NCBI RefSeq assembly: GCF_013297935.1
Contig: NZ_JAAFIX010000003.1
Location: 1 to 64,000, forward strand
Direction of reading: 5' to 3'
DNA from: Rhodoferax sp.
GTDB lineage: Bacteria > Pseudomonadota > Gammaproteobacteria > Burkholderiales > Burkholderiaceae_C
DNA length: 64,000 nucleotides
Shown here: positions 51,853 through 59,836 of the stretch, piece by piece
Layout: each line of letters opens with the position of its first letter
How positions within the stretch are numbered: the first letter of the stretch is position 1
Notes under the pieces: generated by a model
The model's database searches: none
What the model was told of the DNA's origin: nothing
The model's input: only the letters and a program-made list of their open reading frames with translations
Program-made: the position numbers and the translations under genes

Positions 51853-52086
51853 ATGGCACGCGTATGTGAAGTAACGGGCAAAGGCCCAATGACTGGGAAT
51901 AATGTTTCCCACGCCAACAACAAAACCAAGCGCCGGTTCCTGCCGAACCTGCAATACCGCCGTTTCTGGGTCGAGACTGAAAACCGTTGGGTTCGCCTGC
52001 GGATTTCGAATGCAGGTTTGCGCCTGATCGACAAAAAAGGTATCGATGTTGTGCTCGCAGACTTGCGCGCACGTGGCCAGGCATAA
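51853..52086 (+). CDS. rpmB: 50S ribosomal protein L28
   Basis: A 77-residue ribosomal protein: [36 protein letters not shown] and [17 protein letters not shown] are standard L28 segments. Twelve bases separate it from rpmG, the usual pair. CGGAG lies before the ATG. The CxxC zinc motif found in some L28 proteins is absent (a single Cys). Confidence 0.97.
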   Translation: MARVCEVTGKGPMTGNNVSHANNKTKRRFLPNLQYRRFWVETENRWVRLRISNAGLRLIDKKGIDVVLADLRARGQA

Positions 52087-52097
52087 GGAGCAACACC

Positions 52098-52268
52098 ATG
52101 GCAACCAAAGGCGGACGCGAAAAAATCAAGCTGGAATCTACAGCTGGCACCGGTCACTTCTACACGACCGACAAGAACAAGAAGACCATGCCCGAGAAAA
52201 TGTTGATCAAGAAATTTGATCCCGTTGCTCGCAAGCACGTCGACTACAAGGAAATCAAGCTGAAGTGA
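52098..52268 (+). CDS. rpmG: 50S ribosomal protein L33
   Basis: A 56-residue L33: [20 protein letters not shown], then [20 protein letters not shown]. It is the zinc-independent form, lacking the CxxC pairs. AAGGAG lies 7 bases before the ATG. A terminator follows at 52284. Confidence 0.97.
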   Translation: MATKGGREKIKLESTAGTGHFYTTDKNKKTMPEKMLIKKFDPVARKHVDYKEIKLK

Positions 52269-52283
52269 TTCATGCTTGCCTTG

Positions 52284-52313
52284 TAAAAAAGCCCGCCTAG
52301 TGCGGGCTTTTTT
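52284..52313 (+). terminator. terminator of rpmB-rpmG
   Basis: A-tract, stem AGCCCGC-ctagt-GCGGGCT, then TTTTTT. Its stem is the exact reverse complement of the terminator at 52467-52493, so the two face each other across about 150 bp. Confidence 0.92.
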
Positions 52314-52350
52314 ACGTCTGGCGTTTCACATGCCTCCCAGCCTGAGAAGA

Positions 52351-52434
52351 GGTGATGGGTACGCCGGTTTTGCGCAGGTCAAGGAGGAGCCCGAAGGGCG
52401 GGGGACACGGAGCAAGGCGGGTGTACCTATCACC
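52351..52434. repeat. long stem-loop element between two terminators
   Basis: Arms 52351-52373 and 52412-52434 are 23 bases each. They match at 18 positions, and four of the five mismatches become G-U pairs in RNA. The inner sequence has TTTTGCG and GAGCAAGGC, as in the element inside valS. The rest of the 243-bp gap 52269-52511 holds only the two terminators. Confidence 0.65.
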
Positions 52435-52466
52435 GCTGCCGCCGATACGCAGAAACACTCAGGCGC

Positions 52467-52493
52467 AAAAAAGCCCGCACTAGGCGGGCTTTT
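52467..52493 (-). terminator. terminator of the desaturase gene
   Basis: Stem AGCCCGC-acta-GGCGGGCT flanked by AAAAAA and TTTT. It is read in the minus direction 19 bp after the desaturase stop. Mirror image of the rpmG terminator. Confidence 0.85.
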
Positions 52494-52511
52494 CATTGGA
52501 GAGCGTCTTGC

Positions 52512-53726
52512 TTACACGCGTGCAGCGCGCAGCTTCATGGAGAAGTCACGCAAAGCAGCAATACCGCTCTCTTCAGCACGGTGGCACCACGCTTGCAAAT
52601 CCTTGGTTAACTGCTCACGGGATACGCTGGTGTTCAGCCACAGCTGGCGCAACTCTTCGCGCATGGTGACCATTTTGTCCAAGACAGGAGAAGCAGCACG
52701 GGCTTGCGCCAATTGCGATGCCTCTGCGGCAGGAACCTTTTCCACATCACGGTGCATCCAACGCTTGGCTGCCCGGATCACTGCGGCATCTGCGCTGCGC
52801 GACTTCATGGTTTCGAGCTCAACGCGGGCTGCCTGGCGCACGCCGTTGGCATACGCTGCCATGATTTCATAGCGGTTGGCGATCAGCGCTTCCAGAGTCT
52901 TTTCGTCTGCCACGGGGCGCACATCACCGTAAGCCGCCTTGGGAGGCGTCTTCTTGACTTTGGCCAAGCCGAACGCGCTCATGATGCAGATGTACATCCA
53001 GCCGATATCAAACTCGTAAGGCTTCACAGAAAGCTTGGCCGATGTCGGGTAGGTGTGGTGGTTGTTGTGCAACTCTTCACCGGCAATGATGATGCCCCAA
53101 GGAGAGATATTGGTAGAGGCATCTGCCGCCTCGAAGTTGCGGTATCCCCAGTAGTGGGCCGCGCCGTTAATGATGCCGGCAGCGGTGATAGGTGTCCACG
53201 CCATTTGCAAGGCCCAGACCGCCAAACCAGCAGCGCCGAACAAGAAGAGGTCGATGATCATCATCAGGCCCACACCTTGCCAGGAGAAGCGGGTGTAGAG
53301 GTTGCGCTCGATCCAATCGTCCGGTGTGCCGTGGCCGAAACGGGCCATGGTTTCCTTGTTCTTGGACTCAGCACGGTACAACTCTGCGCCTTGCAACAGC
53401 ACGGTTTTGATGCCGTACACATGGGGGCTGTGGGGGTCTTCGGCCTGCTCACATTTGGCGTGGTGCTTGCGGTGAATCGCCGCCCACTCCTTGGTGACCT
53501 GACCGGTAGTCAGCCACAACCAGAAACGGAAGAAGTGCGAGGCAATCGGGTGCAAATCCAGCGAACGGTGCGCTTGGTGACGGTGCAAAAAGACCGTCAC
53601 GCTGATCATGGTGATGTGTGTCAGCGCCAAGGTGAACAAAACAATTTGCCACCAAGCCAGATCCCACGTGCCATGGGCCAGCCATTCAATGGCTGCGTTC
53701 AATACTGCCCAGTCAGGTAACAACAT
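52512..53726 (-). CDS. acyl-lipid/acyl-CoA fatty acid desaturase (membrane di-iron)
   Basis: A 404-residue delta-9-type desaturase. The three histidine boxes that bind the di-iron centre are intact: HRHQAHRS, HRKHHAKC and HNNHHTYP. Hydrophobic segments at about 20-60 and 155-200 bracket them. The C-terminal 110 residues are helical and charged. It introduces double bonds into fatty acids using oxygen to keep membranes fluid. An FNR-type box lies about 100 bp upstream of the start, which would link its expression to oxygen. Confidence 0.92.
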   Translation of the reverse strand: MLLPDWAVLNAAIEWLAHGTWDLAWWQIVLFTLALTHITMISVTVFLHRHQAHRSLDLHPIASHFFRFWLWLTTGQVTKEWAAIHRKHHAKCEQAEDPHSPHVYGIKTVLLQGAELYRAESKNKETMARFGHGTPDDWIERNLYTRFSWQGVGLMMIIDLFLFGAAGLAVWALQMAWTPITAAGIINGAAHYWGYRNFEAADASTNISPWGIIIAGEELHNNHHTYPTSAKLSVKPYEFDIGWMYICIMSAFGLAKVKKTPPKAAYGDVRPVADEKTLEALIANRYEIMAAYANGVRQAARVELETMKSRSADAAVIRAAKRWMHRDVEKVPAAEASQLAQARAASPVLDKMVTMREELRQLWLNTSVSREQLTKDLQAWCHRAEESGIAALRDFSMKLRAARV

Positions 53727-53826
53727 AGTTTGCTCAATCTCTCAACGAGGTTTGGTTAGTTATGACGAGGCGACACGACAAGTCGCCCCGTAAGCCCGCT
53801 ATTTTAGACGCGGCAGCCAATTTTGA

Positions 53827-53840
53827 GTGATTTAAATCAA
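53827..53840 (-). promoter_or_regulatory. near-perfect FNR/Anr-type box before the desaturase gene
   Basis: On the minus strand TTGAT-ttaa-ATCAC matches nine of the ten consensus positions of TTGAT-N4-ATCAA. A TAAAAT hexamer (53801-53806) is placed so that the box is centred at about -40 from the likely start, close to the class II FNR position. Confidence 0.5.
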
Positions 53841-53841
53841 C

Positions 53842-53868
53842 ACGAAGTTAAAAAACATTAACTTTCGT
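53842..53868. repeat. inverted repeat after the RsmB-like gene
   Basis: ACGAAGTTAA and TTAACTTTCGT are complementary apart from one extra base. It lies between the RsmB-like stop and the FNR-type box. It lacks a T tract; it may be an operator for the desaturase or a weak terminator. Confidence 0.4.
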
Positions 53869-53876
53869 CAAAACAA

Positions 53877-55148
53877 TCACTTCTTTTGCCAAGCCGCAGC
53901 AAAAAAACCATCGGTTGCGTGGCGATGGGGCCACAAACGGAGGTAAAGCTGGCCGTCTTCGCCACCGGCGCACAAGCTTGGTGCCCCTTCAACCTTTTGG
54001 GCTGCAAGGATTTCGCCGGCCGGCAAGGGGACGAAATCCGGGTTCGCAGCCGCAAATGCTTCTGCAATGGCTTCGTTCTCTTGCGGCAATACGCTGCAGG
54101 TGGCATACACCAGGCGACCGCCGGACTTCACCATCCGAGAGGCGCTTTGCAGAATGGCGGCCTGTTTGACGGCCATCTCCTCCACACCTGTCATAGTCTG
54201 ACGCCACTTCAGGTCCGGATTACGGCGCAAAGTTCCCAAGCCCGTGCAAGGCGCATCGACCAGCACGCGATCGAGCTTGCCGGTGAGTCGCTTCACGCGG
54301 TCATCCCGCTCGTGGGCAATTGCCGCGGGGTGCACATTCGAGAGCCCGCTACGCGCCATGCGCGGCTTAAGCGCATCCAGGCGGTGGGCGGAGGTGTCAA
54401 AGGCGTACAAGCGGCCGGTGCTGCGCATGGATGCGCCCAGGGCCAGGGTCTTGCCACCGGCGCCGGCGCAAAAGTCCACCACCATTTCACCGCGCTTGGC
54501 GTCAACCAGCATGGCGAGCAGCTGGGAGCCTTCGTCTTGAACCTCAAAGTCACCGCGCAAAAACGCTTCGTTCTTGTTCAAAGCGGGCTTGCCGGCGATA
54601 CGCAGCCCCCACGGGGAGAACGGCGTAGGCACGGCCTTGATGCCGGCCTGCTGGAGTTCTTTTTGCACGTCAGCGCGTTTGGCTTTGATGGCATTGACCC
54701 GCAAATCCAAGCCTGCGCCGAGGTTGAGGTTTTCCACCAAAGGCCAGAAACCGTCGCCCAGCTGGTCTTTCAAGGGTTGCACCAGCCATTCGGGCAGGTT
54801 GTGGCGATGGCGCTCCATAAGGTCGTCGGGCTTGACCGCTTCGCATTGGTCGAGCCAGCGCTTCTCCTGGTCGCTCAACGCGCTGCGCAGGAAGTCGCCC
54901 GGGCCATAAAAGCCCAGGATGGCGAGCCGGCGCTCTTTGGGGCCGCTACCGGAGGGGGCCAGGTGGTCAAACAGCAGTTTTTTGCGCAAAACGGTATAAA
55001 CCGTCTCTGCCAGAGTGGCGCGCTCACGCGGCCCCAGGCCACGGTTGTCGCGGAAAAAACGGGAGACGATGGCGTCTGCGGGATGGTCGAATTTGAGTGT
55101 GAGCCTGACCAATTCGGAACAGGCGTCAAGCAGAGCTTTTGGATGCAT
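53877..55148 (-). CDS. RsmB/NOP family RNA (cytosine-5) methyltransferase
   Basis: A 423-residue S-adenosylmethionine-dependent enzyme of the RsmB/NOL1/NOP2/Sun family. The N-terminal 150 residues are a NusB-like or linker domain. The SAM motif is DFCAGAGGKTLALGASM, and the two catalytic cysteines are in VDAPCTGLGTLRRNPDLKW and VYATCSVLPQENE. By family it methylates C967 or another cytosine of 16S rRNA. Its start codon is only 16 bp from the divergent DUF1653 gene. A proline-poor, lysine-ended C-terminus (AAAWQKK) ends the protein. Confidence 0.87.
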   Translation of the reverse strand: MHPKALLDACSELVRLTLKFDHPADAIVSRFFRDNRGLGPRERATLAETVYTVLRKKLLFDHLAPSGSGPKERRLAILGFYGPGDFLRSALSDQEKRWLDQCEAVKPDDLMERHRHNLPEWLVQPLKDQLGDGFWPLVENLNLGAGLDLRVNAIKAKRADVQKELQQAGIKAVPTPFSPWGLRIAGKPALNKNEAFLRGDFEVQDEGSQLLAMLVDAKRGEMVVDFCAGAGGKTLALGASMRSTGRLYAFDTSAHRLDALKPRMARSGLSNVHPAAIAHERDDRVKRLTGKLDRVLVDAPCTGLGTLRRNPDLKWRQTMTGVEEMAVKQAAILQSASRMVKSGGRLVYATCSVLPQENEAIAEAFAAANPDFVPLPAGEILAAQKVEGAPSLCAGGEDGQLYLRLWPHRHATDGFFAAAWQKK

Positions 55149-55164
55149 AGCCTAGTATTGTCCC

Positions 55165-55416
55165 ATGTTCGATGAAAAACTACCCCCACTCGTCATTACC
55201 CGGCCCGGTCGTTACCGCCATTACAAGGGAGGCCTCTACCAAGTGCTGGACACCGTGCGCCACAGCGAGACCTGTGAGCCCATGACCTTGTACCGTGCGC
55301 TTTACGGCGAACAAGGGCTCTGGGTCCGCCCCGCGGCCATGTTTTTAGAAACCGTGGTGATTGAGGGAGTTCCGCAGCCGCGTTTCACCCTCATTGAAGA
55401 CAAAACAACCCTCTAG
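55165..55416 (+). CDS. DUF1653 domain protein
   Basis: An 83-residue protein of the DUF1653 family, of unknown function: PGRYRHYKGGLYQVLDTVRH, ETCEPMTLYRALYGEQGLWV, RPAAMFLETV and PRFTLIED. No Shine-Dalgarno is visible. The last codons and the TAG stop lie in an interspersed repeat copy, which continues to the end of the sensor kinase gene. Confidence 0.85.
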   Translation: MFDEKLPPLVITRPGRYRHYKGGLYQVLDTVRHSETCEPMTLYRALYGEQGLWVRPAAMFLETVVIEGVPQPRFTLIEDKTTL

Positions 55417-55456
55417 CCCATAAAGGATATGCGCGAGCAGCTCCTGATTTCATAGC
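55411..55456 (-). repeat. interspersed repeat copy between DUF1653 and kinase genes
   Basis: Minus strand: GCTATGAAATCAGGAGCTGC, TCGCGCA, ten bases, GGGCTAGAGGG. It supplies the TAG stop of the DUF1653 gene and ends 4 bp from the kinase stop. Confidence 0.75.
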
Positions 55457-55459
55457 AAA

Positions 55460-56584
55460 TCAGGCAAGCGGCAACTCCAGCACCGCCTCCAGCCCACCCT
55501 CGGGCCGGTTACGCAGATGCATGCTGCCCCCGTGCCGTCGCGCTGTGTCGTGGGCGGCAGCCAGGCCCAGGCCGACACCGCCGGTATGCCGGTTGCGTGA
55601 GCCCTCCACTCTGTAAAACGGCTGCAACACCTTGGCTAACTCAGCCTCAGGGATACCGGGGCCATCGTCATGCACCACCACATGCACGACAGCCCCTGCG
55701 CACACCACCTGCAAGCGCGCGCCGCCCCCGTAGCGCAAAGCGTTATCGAGCAAATTGCTGATACAGCGGCGCAGGGCCGTGGCTTGCGCGCGGACTGGAG
55801 GCACAGCAGGCATGGGCTCCGCCTGAACCGCGAGCCCGCAGTCCTGCTCGTCGTGCACCAGGCTTTGCACCAGGGAGCCCACATCCAGCATGACCCAGGG
55901 CTCCGCGTCGGCAGCGCCACACAAATAATCTAGGGTGACGCGGATCATGGTGTCCATTTCCGCAACATCTTTCGCAAAGCGCTGGCGGTCGGCAGCCGCT
56001 GACAAGGACTCCGCCCGCAGCGCAATACGCGTCAACGGGGTGCGCAAGTCATGGGAGACGGCGGCTACAAACTGGTCCCGCTCTTCCAACTGGGCGCGGA
56101 TGCGCTGCTGCATCTGGTTGAACACCAGGGTCGCTTCCCGGCACTCGCGGGTGCCGGTTTCCGGCAACAGCGGGCGGTGAATGTTGTGCCCCAGGTCGCG
56201 GGCCGCCGCTGCCAGGCGCTGCACCGGGTCCGACAGCCAGCGGGCGCCGATCCACGCCGCTATCAACAGGGCCGAGAGCCGCACACCGATATCCAGCAAC
56301 AAGCCCGCCGGTGGCGGCCCCCGAGGCGGCCCCCGAGGCGGTCCGCCAGGTGGTGCCATGAACGGCGGTAAACCGGGCCCGGCTCCGGGGGGCATTGCGG
56401 CCTGCATGCCCGGCGGGAACGGTGGCCGCATTTCAAACAGCAAGGTGAGCGCAAGCACATGGCTGCTGATCACCGCCACCACCAGCAACACTGGGAGACG
56501 ACCGAACAAACTGTCCGGCAGGCACCTAGCGAGGACGGCCTCCACCCGCGCCCGCGCGCCCACGGGCAGGCTCAGGCCCGCCAT
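55460..56584 (-). CDS. sensor histidine kinase with a proline/glycine-rich periplasmic loop
   Basis: A 374-residue membrane kinase. Membrane helices at about 28-50 and 95-115 flank a short periplasmic loop dominated by Pro and Gly (PGMQAAMPPGAGPGLPP, then GGPPRGPPRGPPPAG), partly coded by a 12-bp tandem repeat. HAMP follows, then the H box FVAAVSHDLRTPLTRIALRAE, N box NLLDNALRYGGG, G1 DDGPGIPE and G2 GGVGLGLAA. The gene overlaps the response regulator gene by 13 bp. The loop is too short for a classical ligand domain; the signal is unknown. Confidence 0.92.
   Translation of the reverse strand: MAGLSLPVGARARVEAVLARCLPDSLFGRLPVLLVVAVISSHVLALTLLFEMRPPFPPGMQAAMPPGAGPGLPPFMAPPGGPPRGPPRGPPPAGLLLDIGVRLSALLIAAWIGARWLSDPVQRLAAAARDLGHNIHRPLLPETGTRECREATLVFNQMQQRIRAQLEERDQFVAAVSHDLRTPLTRIALRAESLSAAADRQRFAKDVAEMDTMIRVTLDYLCGAADAEPWVMLDVGSLVQSLVHDEQDCGLAVQAEPMPAVPPVRAQATALRRCISNLLDNALRYGGGARLQVVCAGAVVHVVVHDDGPGIPEAELAKVLQPFYRVEGSRNRHTGGVGLGLAAAHDTARRHGGSMHLRNRPEGGLEAVLELPLA
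56313..56347. repeat. 12-bp tandem repeat in the kinase gene
   Basis: GGCGGCCCCCGA is present twice, followed by a partial third copy (GGCGGTCCGCC). It encodes the RGPP repeats in the periplasmic loop of the kinase and may change copy number. Confidence 0.7.
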
Positions 56585-57312
56585 GCCATGCGCCCTTGCA
56601 CCGATTGCACGTTGAACATGTAACCCGCGCCCCGCACGGTTTTGATCATGGACGGCTCCTCCGGGTCATCGGCCAGCTTCTGGCGCAGGCGGGACACCAG
56701 CAGATCAATGCTGCGCTCAAACGCGTCCATGGCGCGGCCGCGGGCCTGCTCCATCAGCTGGTCACGGCTGAACAGGCGGCGCGGTGTTTGTAAAAAGGTG
56801 CTCAGGAGCCGGAACTCGGCGTTGGATAAGGCCACCACCAAGCCGTTGGGCGACATCAAGGTGCGCTCCTCACGGTGCAGTTCCCAGCCATCAAAGCAAA
56901 CCACATCGCTGCGGGCCAGCGTCGGGGCGGCGTCCTGCGCGCCACGGGCGCGGCGCAGCACCGTGTGGATGCGTGCGGCCAGCTCCCGGGGCTCGAACGG
57001 CTTGCCCATGTAGTCGTCCGCGCCATTCTCCAGCCCCATGATGCGGTCAAACGGCGTGGTGCGTGCCGTGAGCATGATCACGGGAATACGGGAGCGCTCG
57101 CGAATCTCGCGGGACAAGGTCAAGCCGTCGGTGCCCGGCAGCATGACATCGAGCACCACCAGGTCTACCGGGTGGCGTTCGAGTTGCGCCCGCATGGTGT
57201 CGGCGTCACAGGCCGAGTGCACATCGAAGTCAAACCGCACCAGGTAGTCCCCCAGCAGTGCGGTGATTTCAGCGTCGTCGTCAACGATCAAGATGGTGGT
57301 TTTGGGAGGCAT
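56572..57312 (-). CDS. OmpR-family response regulator
   Basis: A 246-residue regulator. The receiver domain has the acidic pocket ILIVDDDAEI, the phosphorylated aspartate in VVLDVMLPGTDG, and the conserved Thr/Lys in VIMLTART and GKPFEPRELAARI. The C-terminal winged helix has LSNAEFRLLSTFLQ and RSIDLLVSRLRQKLADDPEE. It is co-transcribed with the overlapping kinase gene. The divergent neighbour is a five-EF-hand protein gene, a likely target; that is inferred from position. Confidence 0.93.
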   Translation of the reverse strand: MPPKTTILIVDDDAEITALLGDYLVRFDFDVHSACDADTMRAQLERHPVDLVVLDVMLPGTDGLTLSREIRERSRIPVIMLTARTTPFDRIMGLENGADDYMGKPFEPRELAARIHTVLRRARGAQDAAPTLARSDVVCFDGWELHREERTLMSPNGLVVALSNAEFRLLSTFLQTPRRLFSRDQLMEQARGRAMDAFERSIDLLVSRLRQKLADDPEEPSMIKTVRGAGYMFNVQSVQGRMAWRA

Positions 57313-57535
57313 GGGCAGTCCTTACGGCCGGACCAGTGTAAAAAACCATGCGCCAGCCAAACTCTCAAAATGGCAGGCCACCCCACCGCTTTTCATGCTT
57401 TGGAGGCCGCTTGTGTACCAAGCCCGATACAAAGCCGACAAACCGGCGATACCTGCTCTCTCAAGAATCAGGTTGTCGCCCGGTGCCTCCCGTTCCAGGT
57501 GGCACATCACCCACCCACCAAGAAAGGAAATGACC

Positions 57536-58441
57536 ATGAGCACCATCAGCGGGGTCAGCAGTTCCAGCAGCGCCTGGGCTGCCGTGAGCGCGCAACGCGC
57601 CCAGCACCAGGCGAAGATGTTCGCCAAGGTCGACACCGACAGCAGCGGCGGCGTCGACCAGACCGAACTCAGCACCATGCTGAGCGATATCAGCAGCAAG
57701 ACCGGCGCCAGCCTGGGTGACGCCAAAGAGCTGTTCACCCAGATGGACGGCAACTCCGACGGCAGCCTGAGTAGCGACGAGTTGGACTCGGGCATGAAAG
57801 CCCTGATGCCGCCACCCCCCAGCACCATGGAGTTTGCCCAGTCGTGCGGCATGGGTGGCAGCAATGGCAGCCAGGACGACCTGTTTGCCAAGGTAGACAC
57901 TGATGGCGATGGCTTCATCAGCAAGGACGAGCTGCAGGTGTTGACCGACAAAATCAAGTCAGATACCGGTCAGGACGTCAGCCAGGACTTCAGCAAGCTT
58001 GACACTGACGGCAGTGGCTCTCTGTCGCAAGCCGAGTTCGAGGCCGGTCGTCCCCAGCCGCCTCAAGGCGCGCAATCCAGTGGCGGCACACAGGGTGCGC
58101 AAGGTCCGGGCGGGCCTGGGGGCCCGCCGCCCGGAGGTGGGCGCGGGGGTGCCGGAAAAACTGAGTCCAGCAACACCACTTACGACCCTTTGGATACCAA
58201 CCAGGACGGCACGGTGTCAGAGATGGAGCGCTTGGTGGGTGAAATCCAGAATGCGGTGTCGTCACTGTCCGACAGCAGCAGTGAGGCCGGGTCAGACAGC
58301 ACATCGGCTAGTTCTGCCTCCGGCACCGACGACAACAAGGCCAGCGCCATGATTGCCAGCCTTGCCAAGCAAATCTATGCACAAGTTGCACAAGGTTTGA
58401 CCAACGGAAGTAACAGCAGCCTGCTAAGTACAACTGCATAA
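57536..58441 (+). CDS. five-EF-hand calcium-binding protein
   Basis: A 301-residue protein with five EF-hand loops of canonical spacing: residues 33-44 (DTDSSGGVDQTE), 71-82 (DGNSDGSLSSDE), 121-132 (DTDGDGFISKDE), 156-167 (DTDGSGSLSQAE) and 220-231 (DTNQDGTVSEME). A Gly/Pro-rich linker (about 172-206) separates the fourth and fifth. No signal peptide or membrane segment is visible; the N-terminus is Ser-rich. AAGGA lies before the ATG at 57536; an in-frame ATG two codons earlier is possible. It is divergent from the two-component genes, 223 bp apart; no gene lies in that gap. Confidence 0.88.
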   Translation: MSTISGVSSSSSAWAAVSAQRAQHQAKMFAKVDTDSSGGVDQTELSTMLSDISSKTGASLGDAKELFTQMDGNSDGSLSSDELDSGMKALMPPPPSTMEFAQSCGMGGSNGSQDDLFAKVDTDGDGFISKDELQVLTDKIKSDTGQDVSQDFSKLDTDGSGSLSQAEFEAGRPQPPQGAQSSGGTQGAQGPGGPGGPPPGGGRGGAGKTESSNTTYDPLDTNQDGTVSEMERLVGEIQNAVSSLSDSSSEAGSDSTSASSASGTDDNKASAMIASLAKQIYAQVAQGLTNGSNSSLLSTTA

Positions 58442-58450
58442 AAAGTACTG

Positions 58451-58495
58451 CTAGCCCAATAAAAACAAGGGCTAGTAACTACTTTTTTGATAGCA
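58451..58495. repeat. interspersed repeat copy doubling as a stem-loop between convergent genes
   Basis: CTAGCCC (58452-58458) and GGGCTAG (58470-58476) form a stem; six T residues follow on the plus strand, so it may terminate the EF-hand gene. On the minus strand it starts GCTATCAAAAAAGTAG and holds the last codons and TAG stop of purN. Confidence 0.6.
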
Positions 58496-59072
58496 AACCG
58501 GCAATCGCGCGAGGGTAAATCTGGTGCTCCTGGGTGAGCACCCGGGCCGCCAGGCTTGCGGCGGTGTCATCGGGCAGCACCGGCACTACAGCCTGCTGCA
58601 GGATGGGGCCGTGGTCCAGCTCCGCGGTCACCAGGTGCACGGTGGCGCCGGCAAACTTGCAGCCGGCATCCAGCGCCCGCTGGTGGGTGTGCAAACCGCC
58701 GAACGCGGGCAGCAGCGAAGGATGGATGTTGACCAAGCGCCCGGCATAGTGCTCCACAAAGTCCGGCGTCAGAATCCGCATGAAACCGGCCAGCACCACC
58801 AGCACAGGCTCCTGCGGGGTGTGGTAGCGGTCAATCACAGCGGCCAGCGCTGCGTCAAACGCCTCGCGGTCGGCATAGGTTTTGTGGTCCAGCACATGGG
58901 TGTCCAGGCCCTGCTCTTTGGCAAACACCAGGCCGCCAGCCGTGCCTTTGTTGCTGACGACAGCGGCCACACGCGCCCCGAAACGGCGGGACCAATCTTC
59001 TTTTTGCGATGCGCGGACGATGGCAGCCATGTTGGAGCCGCCGCCTGAGATCAAAATCACGATGTTTTTCAT
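58479..59072 (-). CDS. purN: phosphoribosylglycinamide formyltransferase
   Basis: A 197-residue enzyme transferring a formyl group from 10-formyl-THF to GAR in purine synthesis. Features: ILISGGGSNMAAIVRAS, AGFMRILTPDFV, the active-site NIHPSLLPAFGGLHTHQRAL and VHLVTAELDHGPILQQAVVPV. The ATG at 59072 is the family start. The last residues (LLSKK) and stop come from a repeat copy. The divergent yceH gene starts 13 bp away. Confidence 0.95.
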   Translation of the reverse strand: MKNIVILISGGGSNMAAIVRASQKEDWSRRFGARVAAVVSNKGTAGGLVFAKEQGLDTHVLDHKTYADREAFDAALAAVIDRYHTPQEPVLVVLAGFMRILTPDFVEHYAGRLVNIHPSLLPAFGGLHTHQRALDAGCKFAGATVHLVTAELDHGPILQQAVVPVLPDDTAASLAARVLTQEHQIYPRAIAGLLSKK

Positions 59073-59085
59073 AACTGGCTGAATT

Positions 59086-59751
59086 ATGACCACCCCCCTT
59101 TTGCTCTCTGCTGTTGAAGCCCGCGTATTGGCCACCTTGATGGAAAAAGCCCGCACCGTGCCCGACAGCTACCCGCTCACCCTCAACAGCCTGCTGCTCG
59201 GCTGCAACCAGAAAACCAGCCGCGAGCCGCTGATGGAGCTGAGCGAGTCCGAAGTCAGCAGCGCGGTCGATACCCTGCGCGAGGCCGGCCTGGTGCACGA
59301 AACCACCGGCGGGCGCACCACCAAGTTCACCCACAACGCGCAGCGCGGTATCGGCGTGCCCGAGCAAAGCGCCGTGCTGCTGGGCCTCTTGATGTTGCGC
59401 GGCCCGCAGACTGCGGCAGAGCTGCGCCTGAACGCTGAGCGCTGGTACCGTTTTGCCGACACCTCGTCGGTGGAGGCGTTTCTGGACGAGCTGCAGGAGC
59501 GCAGCGAAGAAAAAGGCGGTCCGCTGGTCATCAAGCTCGACCGCGCACCCGGCGCGCGCGAACAGCGCTGGGCCCATTTGCTGTGCGGGCCGGTGGACGC
59601 CAGCGCCGCTGTAGCCGGCCGCATGGCCGCCCCGGCCAGCGCAGACCTGCAGGCCCGCGTAGTGCAGCTGGAAACCGAAGTCGCCGAGCTGCGCACCACG
59701 GTGCAAAGACTGTGCGCGGAACTCGGAATGTCGCAGCCTGGACAAGAATAA
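59086..59751 (+). CDS. yceH: YceH family protein (DUF480)
   Basis: A 221-residue member of the DUF480 family, built of tandem winged-helix domains: [60 protein letters not shown] and [20 protein letters not shown] coiled-coil tail ([15 protein letters not shown]) ends the protein. The role is unknown; a DNA-binding function is suggested by the fold. Confidence 0.9.
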   Translation: MTTPLLLSAVEARVLATLMEKARTVPDSYPLTLNSLLLGCNQKTSREPLMELSESEVSSAVDTLREAGLVHETTGGRTTKFTHNAQRGIGVPEQSAVLLGLLMLRGPQTAAELRLNAERWYRFADTSSVEAFLDELQERSEEKGGPLVIKLDRAPGAREQRWAHLLCGPVDASAAVAGRMAAPASADLQARVVQLETEVAELRTTVQRLCAELGMSQPGQE

Positions 59752-59836
59752 AAGAACGGTCGTGCTAAAAAGCACTGTTTGCGCGGCCCTCCACAGGCCG
59801 TGCCCACGACCCGAGATATAGACCGAGGAGAACACC

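Noticed and set aside
56313..56347. Short direct repeats that might be a CRISPR-like array
   Set aside because: They are contiguous 12-bp units without spacers and encode a Pro-rich loop in the kinase.
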